DNA of 64,000 nt from Lentzea cavernae (GTDB lineage Bacteria; Actinomycetota; Actinomycetes; Mycobacteriales; Pseudonocardiaceae). The notes below the pieces were generated by a model. The model searched no databases, was not told the origin of the DNA, and worked only from the letters and a program-made list of their open reading frames with translations. Each line of letters starts with the position of its first letter. Position 1 is the stretch's first letter. This document shows, one piece after another, positions 16,342 to 23,381 of the stretch. The stretch is taken from NCBI RefSeq assembly GCF_014653695.1, contig NZ_BNAR01000001.1, forward strand, positions 682,001-746,000, written 5' to 3'. Position numbers and translations under genes: made by a program.

Positions 16342-18534
16342 GTGGTGCTGCCGGAATCGGCGTTCGACAGGGCGAGAAGGGGAGCCGGTCAGCTCTTCGC
16401 GGTCACCAGGCCCGCGGGAGCCGAACGGACGCGGTACCTGATCCAGGCGGCGGAACTGGCCCGGACGCACGGGTTCGCCGTAACCTGGGTCGGATGTCGC
16501 GCGGACGCACCGGCTTTCTGGCCGTGGCAGGCGATCCTCGCCGGACTGGGCGGGGACGCGTCGGTGCTGGACGCCGATCCCGGGGCGTCCGCCAGGAAAG
16601 TGCTCGAAGTCCTCGCCGCGGCGCCGGCGTTGGTCCTGATCGACGACGCCGACCTGGCCGGCGAGGAGACGCTTCAGCTCACCCGCGCCGTGGCCGCGAG
16701 CGTGCACCACCTCCCCGTCGTCCTCGTGGTCGTCACCTCCGGCACCCGACTCGTCGACCAGGCGCACGCCGCGCTGGCCGAGGGCCGGATCACCGACGCA
16801 CGGGACCTGCTCGACCAGGCGGCGCGCGAGGGCGATCCGGAGGCCGCGCTCGGGCTGCCCGGCATGTGGGTCAACAAGTTCCGCGGCCGGACCGATCGCG
16901 CGCTGGCCATCGCCCGGTTGCGCGACGCCCTGGCGACGAACCCCGCGGAACCCCTGCGCACCCGGCTGGCCGTGCGGCTCGAAGCCGAGCACGCCTACGA
17001 CCGGCGGGAGACCGAGTGCGTGCTGCAAGCGTTGGAACAGGCCAGGAACTGCGGTGACCAGCTGACCCTGGCCGAGGCCCTGTCCCTGGCGCACCACGCG
17101 TTGTGGTCCCCGGAGCACACCGCCGCCCGGCTCGCGCTGACCGGGGAGCTGATCGCGGTGGCGTCGGCCGCGGGGCTGGAACTGCTGGCGCTCAGCGGTC
17201 TGTGCCGGCGCACGATGGACCTGTTCTGCCTGGGCGACCCGCACGCGGAACGGTCGCAGGTCGAGCTGGCCCGGCGGGCGTCCGGCCATCCGGGAGTGCT
17301 GTTCTTCCACGCCGCCATGGACGTCATGCGGACGATCCGGGCGGGACGGTTCGCCGAGGCCGAGGAGAAGGCGTCGGCGTGCCTGCGGCTCGGGCTCGGC
17401 GCGGGTGACGTCGACGCGGAGACGTTCCACAGCTCGCACCTGTTCGCGATCCGCTGGCTGCAGGGGCGCGGCGGCGAACTGGTCGACCTGGCCGAGCAGG
17501 TCACGCACTCCCCCACGTTGCCGGACCTGGAGTTCAGCTTCGAGGCCGCGCACGCGTTACTGGCACTCGAGGCGGGGCAACGGGATCGGGCTCGGTCGGC
17601 GTTGCACCGGTTGACGATCAACGGGCTCACCGCGGTCCCGCTGTCCAGCACCTGGATCACCTGCATGTTCTGCGTGGTGCACGTGGCCGCGGCGCTCGGC
17701 GAGGCGGAGATCGCGCGCGAGGCCTACGGCCTGCTCGAACCGTTCGCCTCGCAGCCCGTGGTCCCGGCCACCGCGATCGTCTGCTTCGGCTCGACCGAGC
17801 TGCTGCTGGGCATCGCCGCGACGACGTTCGGCGACGAGGACCTCGCGACCGGGCACCTGGAACGCGCGGTCACCACGAACATCCGGCTGGGCAACAGACC
17901 CATGACCGCCTACGCCCGCGCGACCCTCGCGCGGACCGCGGGCGGCGAGACCGGCAGGGAGCTGTTCGAGGTGGCCATCGCCGACGCCACCGAGATGGGC
18001 ATGACCGCACGCGCGGTGGCGTGGGCCCGCGAGCGCGACGGGCTGGCCGGCCGGATCTCCATCCGGCGCGAGAGCGCGTGGTGGATCGTTTCCCGCCACG
18101 GCAAGGAGATCCGCGTCGAGGATCTCGTGGGCATGCGGTACCTGGCCCGGCTCGTGGCCGATCCCGGGGTCGAGATCGCCGCGCTGGAACTCGTCGGCGG
18201 CGAGGACAGCGGCAACCAGCCGGTGCTGGACCTCGTCGCCCGCGCCGCGTACCTGACGCGGATCCGCGACCTCCGTGCGCGCATCGACGACGACCCGTCG
18301 CCCAGGCTGGAGGCCGAGCTGGAGGAGTTGCTCAGCCACCTGGAACGCGAGACCGGCATGGGCGGGCGCGGCAGGAACTTCGCCGGTCCGGCCGAACGTG
18401 CCAGGACGGCCGTGCGCAAGGCCATCCGGCGCGCCATCGACGCGATCGCCGTGACGGAGCCGTCCGCGGCGGACGCCCTGCGCGACGCGGTGACGACGGG
18501 CTACCGCTGCTCGTACCAGCCCGTCGGATCTTGA
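16342..18534 (+). CDS. large TPR-type transcriptional regulator-like protein with in-frame TTA codon
   Basis: The 730-aa protein resembles the ATPase/TPR part of LARGE/AfsR-type regulators (LVLIDDADLAGEETLQL is a Walker-B-like strand), but no Walker A motif is visible in the short N-terminal region. The middle (about 150-560) is TPR-like helices. The C-terminal 160 residues (WWIVSRHGKEIRVEDLVGMRYLARLVADPG) form a domain found at the ends of similar actinobacterial proteins and sometimes of adenylate-cyclase-linked regulators; no LuxR helix-turn-helix is apparent. Codon 406 (17557-17559) is TTA, the rare bldA-dependent leucine codon in filamentous actinobacteria. The GTG at 16342 has GAGGATGA just upstream. 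Confidence 0.6.
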   Translation: MVLPESAFDRARRGAGQLFAVTRPAGAERTRYLIQAAELARTHGFAVTWVGCRADAPAFWPWQAILAGLGGDASVLDADPGASARKVLEVLAAAPALVLIDDADLAGEETLQLTRAVAASVHHLPVVLVVVTSGTRLVDQAHAALAEGRITDARDLLDQAAREGDPEAALGLPGMWVNKFRGRTDRALAIARLRDALATNPAEPLRTRLAVRLEAEHAYDRRETECVLQALEQARNCGDQLTLAEALSLAHHALWSPEHTAARLALTGELIAVASAAGLELLALSGLCRRTMDLFCLGDPHAERSQVELARRASGHPGVLFFHAAMDVMRTIRAGRFAEAEEKASACLRLGLGAGDVDAETFHSSHLFAIRWLQGRGGELVDLAEQVTHSPTLPDLEFSFEAAHALLALEAGQRDRARSALHRLTINGLTAVPLSSTWITCMFCVVHVAAALGEAEIAREAYGLLEPFASQPVVPATAIVCFGSTELLLGIAATTFGDEDLATGHLERAVTTNIRLGNRPMTAYARATLARTAGGETGRELFEVAIADATEMGMTARAVAWARERDGLAGRISIRRESAWWIVSRHGKEIRVEDLVGMRYLARLVADPGVEIAALELVGGEDSGNQPVLDLVARAAYLTRIRDLRARIDDDPSPRLEAELEELLSHLERETGMGGRGRNFAGPAERARTAVRKAIRRAIDAIAVTEPSAADALRDAVTTGYRCSYQPVGS

Positions 18535-18625
18535 CCACCGCACGGCAGCCGCCTGGCCACCGCCGGTCCGCACCCTGGGTGCACGGGGGGCGCCGAGGGG
18601 GCGCCCGAGGGGTACGAGGAGACCG

Positions 18626-19108
18626 ATGGACAAGGAGAGAGCACTGCCGCTGTTCAAGCGGTTCGGCGCGATGATGCTCGTCGCGTTCGGAATCCTGGCC
18701 ATGACGACGGGGGTCGCCCAGGCCAAGCAGACGTGCGGTTCCGGCAGCCTGCACGTCATCTGCTTCTCGATCGACAAGGTCGGCGGCGACGCCTACGCCG
18801 TCCACGTGGGCATCGACATCAGCATGTCGCAGGGCGACGCACAGCTGATCATCGACCAGCCGGGGGACCCGGTCGACGCGTGGGCGATGGGCGACGACTG
18901 GTTCGACAACGCGGAGTTCCGGATCCCGCTCACCTGGGTCGCCGCAGGCCCTGACGGCCTGAGCGCCGAGTTCGACATCACCGTGCCGGGCGTGGCCCTC
19001 GACGAGGACCCGGACGGCGGCGACGAGCTGTACGCCCGCGTGCGCCTGTTCGACCAGCGCACCTCGACGAGGACCTTCACGTCGGGCGTGCTCCGCAGCC
19101 CCTTCTAG
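18626..19108 (+). CDS. secreted protein of unknown function
   Basis: A signal peptide (basic MDKERALPLFKR, hydrophobic core, cleavage after AQA near residue 33) precedes a mature domain of about 127 aa. It contains two Cys (TCGSGSLHVICFS) likely to form a disulfide, acidic surface loops and beta-rich patterns. No family recognised. GGGGTACGAGGAGA upstream supplies the ribosome binding site. It is followed by three hairpins before the convergent SARP gene. Confidence 0.65.
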   Translation: MDKERALPLFKRFGAMMLVAFGILAMTTGVAQAKQTCGSGSLHVICFSIDKVGGDAYAVHVGIDISMSQGDAQLIIDQPGDPVDAWAMGDDWFDNAEFRIPLTWVAAGPDGLSAEFDITVPGVALDEDPDGGDELYARVRLFDQRTSTRTFTSGVLRSPF

Positions 19109-19140
19109 ACAGCTTCTTCCAGTCAGGGGACACCGGCCGC

Positions 19141-19164
19141 AGCTCGCACCCCCCAGGGCGAGCT
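19141..19164. terminator. hairpin 1 downstream of the secreted-protein gene
   Basis: AGCTCGC (19141-19147) pairs with GCGAGCT (19158-19164) around a 10-nt C-rich loop. It lies 33 bp after the secreted-protein stop and is the first of three consecutive hairpins between convergent genes. Confidence 0.55.
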
Positions 19165-19175
19165 GTGGTCGTGTG

Positions 19176-19214
19176 CCCGGCCGATGCCCGTGAGAGGGAG
19201 GAGCATCGGCCGGG
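19176..19214. terminator. strong hairpin 2 between convergent genes
   Basis: CCCGGCCGATGC (19176-19187) pairs perfectly with GCATCGGCCGGG (19203-19214), a 12-bp stem with a 15-nt loop. Likely a factor-independent, T-tract-less terminator of the kind common in high-GC actinobacteria. Confidence 0.7.
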
Positions 19215-19226
19215 TGGCACGACCGG

Positions 19227-19261
19227 CACCGCGACTCGAACCCCCGACACGGGTCGCGGTG
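19227..19261. terminator. hairpin 3, adjacent to the SARP gene end
   Basis: CACCGCGAC (19227-19235) pairs perfectly with GTCGCGGTG (19253-19261). It sits 6 bp from the SARP stop, so it probably ends the SARP transcript (minus strand), with hairpins 1 and 2 serving the plus strand. Confidence 0.6.
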
Positions 19262-19266
19262 CACCC

Positions 19267-19968
19267 CTACCCGGCAAGCACCGCGGCTTCCCTGCGCCGC
19301 AACGCGTACCCGGGCTCCAGGCCGAACTCCTCCACGAGCAGCGCGCGCACCCGCCGGTACGTCCGCAGGGCGTCACCGGTCCTGCCCGCCCGGTGCTGGG
19401 CCTCCATCAGCAGGTCCCACAACGACTCCCGCAACGGGTAGAGCGCGACCAGCCGTTCCAGCTGCCCGATCGCCTCGGCGTACCGGCCGCCGAGGCACAG
19501 CGCCGCCGCGTGGTTCTCCTCCGCGAACGCCAGCGCCTCCCGCAGCCGCACGATCTCCGCCCCCGCCCAGCCCTCGACGGGGCAGTCCGCCAGCGGATCC
19601 CCGCGGTGCAGCGCGAGTGCCTCCGCGTACCTGCCGCACCGCAGGTGCTCGTCGAACTCCTCGACGTCGACGACGACCTGCGTGACGTCGAGCAGGTAGC
19701 CGGGTCCGCGCGTCAGCACCACCCCGTCGGCACCGGCCAGTTCCAGCGCCCTGCGGACCTTGGCCACGTGCCCCTGCAGCGTCTTGGTCCCCGTCGGCGG
19801 CACGTCCTCGCCCCACAGGCCGTCGACGAGCGCCGATCTCGACACAAGACGGCCGGTTCTCAGGGCCAGCAACGCGAACACGGCCCGCCGCCGCGCCCCG
19901 GTGAAGTGCACCGGCCCGTCCGGTCCGCGCACTTCCAGCGGCCCGAGCAGCCGCACCTCGATCTTCAT
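19267..19968 (-). CDS. SARP-type regulator (winged HTH plus BTAD)
   Basis: The 233-aa protein starts MKIEVRLLGPLEVRG, contains the OmpR/PhoB-like winged helix (RRAVFALLALRTGRLVSRSA, then LQGHVAKVRRAL, GPGYLLDV) and a bacterial transcriptional activation domain (VEEFDEHL, VALYPLRESLWDLLMEAQHRAG, LVEEFGLEPG). This is the architecture of short SARPs that activate secondary metabolism. The ATG at 19968 is chosen because GGAGGGG lies 7 bp upstream. No biosynthetic cluster is visible here, so its targets are unknown; the adjacent GH3 gene is divergent. Confidence 0.85.
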   Translation of the reverse strand: MKIEVRLLGPLEVRGPDGPVHFTGARRRAVFALLALRTGRLVSRSALVDGLWGEDVPPTGTKTLQGHVAKVRRALELAGADGVVLTRGPGYLLDVTQVVVDVEEFDEHLRCGRYAEALALHRGDPLADCPVEGWAGAEIVRLREALAFAEENHAAALCLGGRYAEAIGQLERLVALYPLRESLWDLLMEAQHRAGRTGDALRTYRRVRALLVEEFGLEPGYALRRREAAVLAG

Positions 19969-20071
19969 CACCATTCCCCTCCCCGTGGACACGAACAAAG
20001 GCGTGCCACGGGTGTGCCATACCGCGTCACATCACCAGGAGATAACCGGGCGATAACGGCAAGGTATACCG

Positions 20072-20089
20072 ACCGACCACACGGTCGGT
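20072..20089. promoter_or_regulatory. candidate TetR-type operator upstream of the GH3 gene
   Basis: ACCGACC-ACAC-GGTCGGT is a perfect 7-bp inverted repeat with a 4-nt spacer, placed about 20 bp before the GH3 start. The TetR gene at the end of the same transcript is the natural candidate to bind it. Confidence 0.5.
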
Positions 20090-20110
20090 GCTTCTGGTGT
20101 GCTCACGGGC

Positions 20111-22438
20111 ATGGACATCGACAAGGCGATCGCGCGCCTGGACCTGGCTCAGAAGGTCCGGCTGCTGACGGGTTCCGCGCTCTTCGCCCTGCACGAGGAA
20201 CCGGAGATCGGGCTGGCGTCGCTGAAGCTGTCCGACGGCCCGACCGGTGTCCGTGGCGCCGAGCTGCGGGGCGGCACGATCGCGTGCGTGCTGCCGAACG
20301 CCACGTTGCTCGCCCAGCACTGGGACACGGCACTGGCCCGCGAGGTCGGCGAGGTGCTCGCCGACGAGGCCGCGGCCCAGCGGGTGCACGTCGTGCTCGG
20401 CCCGACGATCAACCTGCACCGCACGGCGCTGGGCGGCCGGCTGTTCGAGGCCTACAGCGAGGATCCGCTGCTCACGGCCAAGATCGCGGCCGCCTACGTG
20501 CGCGGCCTGCAGGACAAGGGCATCGCCGCGACGCCGAAGCACTACGTGGCGAACGAGTCCGAGACGCAGCGCCGCACGGCGAGCATGGTGCTGGACGAGA
20601 AGACGTTGCGCGAGGTCTACCTGCTGCCGTTCGAGATCGTGGTCGAGGACTCGGCTCCCTGGGCGATCATGGCCGCCTACAACAACGTCAACGGCGTCCC
20701 CGCGACCGAGCACACCGAACTCGTCGAGGGCGTGCTGAGGTCCGAGTGGGGGTTCGACGGCCTGGTCATGTCCGACTGGTTCGCCACGAAGTCCACGGCC
20801 GCCAGCGCGAACGGCGGTCTCGACCTGGCCATGCCCGGTCCCGGCGGACCGTGGGAGGACAAGCTGGTCGCGGCCGTGCGGGCGGGCGAGGTCGCCGAGT
20901 CCACGATCGACGACCACCTCGCCCGGCTGCTGCTCCTCGCGTCGCGGACCGGGGCGTTCGGCGAGCAGCGCTCGTGGCCGCGGGACCTCCCCGCATCTGA
21001 CAGCCCGGTCCGCCGCGAGCAGCTGCGGAGGTTCGCCGCGGGTGGCATGACCGTGCTGAAGAACTCCGGCGTCCTGCCGTTGCAGGACTCGAAGGTCGCG
21101 CTGATCGGCCGCCACGCCCTCGACACCGTGGCGCAGGGCGGTGGTTCGGCCGGCGTGCGGCCGCCGCACGTGATCAGCATCGCCGACGGCCTGACCTCGC
21201 AGCGCGGCGACTCGGTGTCCGTTGTGGACGGTGTGGAGGTCCGGCTCCGGTACGCCGCTCCCGGCGCCGGGGTGCTGAAGGACATCCGCGCCACGACGTA
21301 CGACGCGGACGGCGAGGTGCTCGCGACGCGCGACATGGAGATCGCCGAGCTCGCGGCGTACGGCGGATGGGCGCAGGGCGCCGCGTCGATCGAGGTGTCC
21401 GGCGAGGTCGTGCTGGACGAGCCGGCGCGGATGCTGATCGGTGTGCGCGGGTTCGGCGACTGGACGATCGACGTCGGCGGCCGGCAGCACGCCACGCTCC
21501 TGGCCTGGGCGAACGGCATCGTCGAGGAAGCGCTGCTCAAGCCGCCGCACTGGACGGCCGAGGTCCTGCTGTCACCCGGCGACCGGATCACGGCCCGCGT
21601 CCGCGAGGCCAGCGCGCTGGTCGGCCTGATCACCCAGCCCGTCCCCCGCTCCCCCGCCGACGTGATCGGCGCCGCGGTGCGGGCCGCGCGCGAGGCGGAC
21701 GTGGCGGTCGTGGTCGTCGGCCTCACCGAGGAGCAGGAGACCGAGGGCTTCGACAAGACCACGCTCGCGTTGCCCGGTGAGCAGGACGCGCTGGTCGCGG
21801 CCGTGGCAGCGGCCGCGAAACGGACGGTCGTCGTGGTCAACGCCGCCACGCCGGTGCTCATGCCGTGGCTCTCGCAGGTGGACGCCGTGCTGTGGGCCGG
21901 GCTGCCCGGCCAGGAGGCCGGCGATGCCGTCGCCGCCGCGCTGCTCGGCCACGTCGAACCGGCCGGGCGCCTGGTCACGACGTTCCCGCGCGCCGACTCC
22001 GAGGCGTTGAACCTGGTTCCGTCCGACGGCGAGCTCGTCTACTCCGAAGGGACCGCGATCGGCTATCGCAGCGCGACCGATCCGCTGTTCTGGTTCGGCC
22101 ACGGACTTGGTTACACGACCTGGGAGTACGGCGCAGCTGAGGTGTCCACTGTGGACGGCGTGGTCGGCTCAGTGTCGGTGGAGATCACCAACACCGGCGA
22201 GCGGTCCGGCCGGGAGGTCGTGCAGGTCTACCTGCGACCGGCGGACGAGCCTGTTCGCCTGGCCGGGTTCGCCACCGCCGACGTCGAGCCAGGTAGGACC
22301 GTGCGGGTGGAGGTGCCGTGCGACCCGCGGGTGCAACGGGTGTGGGCGGACGGCTGGCAGCCGCTGACCGGCGGCGAGGTGCTGATCGCCCGCGGGCTCG
22401 GCGACGTCCGCGTTACCCTGCCCGCTGATCAGGAGTGA
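20111..22438 (+). CDS. glycoside hydrolase family 3 (beta-glucosidase-like)
   Basis: The 775-aa protein has a GH3 N-terminal barrel with KHYVANESE and the catalytic nucleophile Asp222 in GLVMSDWFAT. A PA14-like insert (about residues 370-500, GDRITARVREASALV at its end), the GH3 C-terminal domain (VVVVGLTEEQETEGFDKTTL, with the acid/base loop) and a terminal fibronectin-III-like domain (VSVEITNTGERSGREVVQVYL) follow. There is no signal peptide, so it acts in the cytoplasm on imported glycosides. The ATG at 20111 is preferred to the GTG at 20099. It lies 9 bp upstream of the TetR gene. Confidence 0.9.
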   Translation: MDIDKAIARLDLAQKVRLLTGSALFALHEEPEIGLASLKLSDGPTGVRGAELRGGTIACVLPNATLLAQHWDTALAREVGEVLADEAAAQRVHVVLGPTINLHRTALGGRLFEAYSEDPLLTAKIAAAYVRGLQDKGIAATPKHYVANESETQRRTASMVLDEKTLREVYLLPFEIVVEDSAPWAIMAAYNNVNGVPATEHTELVEGVLRSEWGFDGLVMSDWFATKSTAASANGGLDLAMPGPGGPWEDKLVAAVRAGEVAESTIDDHLARLLLLASRTGAFGEQRSWPRDLPASDSPVRREQLRRFAAGGMTVLKNSGVLPLQDSKVALIGRHALDTVAQGGGSAGVRPPHVISIADGLTSQRGDSVSVVDGVEVRLRYAAPGAGVLKDIRATTYDADGEVLATRDMEIAELAAYGGWAQGAASIEVSGEVVLDEPARMLIGVRGFGDWTIDVGGRQHATLLAWANGIVEEALLKPPHWTAEVLLSPGDRITARVREASALVGLITQPVPRSPADVIGAAVRAAREADVAVVVVGLTEEQETEGFDKTTLALPGEQDALVAAVAAAAKRTVVVVNAATPVLMPWLSQVDAVLWAGLPGQEAGDAVAAALLGHVEPAGRLVTTFPRADSEALNLVPSDGELVYSEGTAIGYRSATDPLFWFGHGLGYTTWEYGAAEVSTVDGVVGSVSVEITNTGERSGREVVQVYLRPADEPVRLAGFATADVEPGRTVRVEVPCDPRVQRVWADGWQPLTGGEVLIARGLGDVRVTLPADQE

Positions 22439-22447
22439 GGTGACGCA

Positions 22448-23071
22448 GTGTCGGTCCCGCCCAGGTACCGGGCCAAGTCGCGGGTGGACGTCTCCGGTGA
22501 GGAGTCCAGGGCCAAGGCGGTGGCGGTCGCGACCGAACTGTTCGCGCTGACGGGTTTCAAGGGGACGTCGGTCGCGGCGGTGGCGGCGAGGACCGGGCTC
22601 TCGCAGTCCGGTCTGCTGCACCACTTCCCCAGCAAGGCCGCGCTGCTGACGGCCGTGCTGGAGGAACGCGACAGGCAGGACGGCGACTTCCTGGCCGGGA
22701 GCGCCGGCCCTCCGCTGGGCTGGGCGGCGTTCGACGCGCTGGCCGCATTGGTGGCGCGCAACTCGACACGGCCACATCTCGTCGGCCTGTTCGTGCGGCT
22801 GGCCGCGGAGGCGACCGAACCCGCGCATCCGGCGCACGCGTGGGTGCACGAGCACTACAGCGGACTGCGGCGGTGGCTGACCGAGGCCGTCCACTCGGGT
22901 CAGGAACAGGGAGAGATCGCGGAGGACGCACCGGTGGACTCACTGGCGCGCATGACGATCGCGGTGATCGACGGACTGCAGCAGCAGTGGCTGCTCCATC
23001 CGGACGCGATGTCGATGACGGCCGAGTTCGAGGCTTTCGCCGCGACCGTGCGCGCCCGCTGGGCGCGCTGA
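22448..23071 (+). CDS. TetR family regulator
   Basis: The 207-aa protein carries the TetR HTH (VATELFALTGFKGTSVAAVAARTGLSQSGLLHHFPSK split at its helices, residues 25-65) and a helical ligand domain. The GTG start at 22448 has AGGAGTGAGG just upstream. It is co-transcribed with the GH3 gene and probably represses it from the inverted repeat at 20072-20089, lifting repression when a glycoside is present. Confidence 0.85.
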   Translation: MSVPPRYRAKSRVDVSGEESRAKAVAVATELFALTGFKGTSVAAVAARTGLSQSGLLHHFPSKAALLTAVLEERDRQDGDFLAGSAGPPLGWAAFDALAALVARNSTRPHLVGLFVRLAAEATEPAHPAHAWVHEHYSGLRRWLTEAVHSGQEQGEIAEDAPVDSLARMTIAVIDGLQQQWLLHPDAMSMTAEFEAFAATVRARWAR

Positions 23072-23080
23072 CTCCCCCCA

Positions 23081-23140
23081 ACCGCAAGGTGGTGGCCCGG
23101 TTCAGTCTGGGGGACCCGCCCGGGCCACCGGTCTTGCGGT
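23081..23140. terminator. long hairpin terminator after the GH3-TetR operon
   Basis: ACCGCAAG and GGTGGCCCGG (23081-23100) pair with CCGGGCCACC and CTTGCGGT (23120-23140), an 18-bp stem with a small internal bulge. It starts 10 bp after the TetR stop. The rest of the 310-bp gap to 23381 shows no ORF and presumably holds the promoter of the AfsR-like gene. Confidence 0.75.
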
Positions 23141-23381
23141 AGTTGGCCGACGTGCGCGGTGACTTTCACACGCCGGCCGGGTTCTGGGGGAACCGGACCC
23201 GGCAACTGCGCCGACCCCCACTCCCAGGAGCTTTCGGGCCCGGCGGCGCAGGTACCGGATCTGGACACAAAGATGACAGGGGGCGTGCACAGATTTCGCC
23301 CAGGCAGCGCACAGACCCCCGAGAAGTGCGCGAGGATGGTGGTCGCACCCAACGCCTGGATCATCGAGGAGCGATCGACCC

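Noticed and set aside
19227..19261. Possible tRNA T-arm on the minus strand (GGTTCGA-like sequence)
   Set aside because: The flanking arms do not form a T stem or acceptor stem; the region is fully explained by the hairpin CACCGCGAC/GTCGCGGTG.
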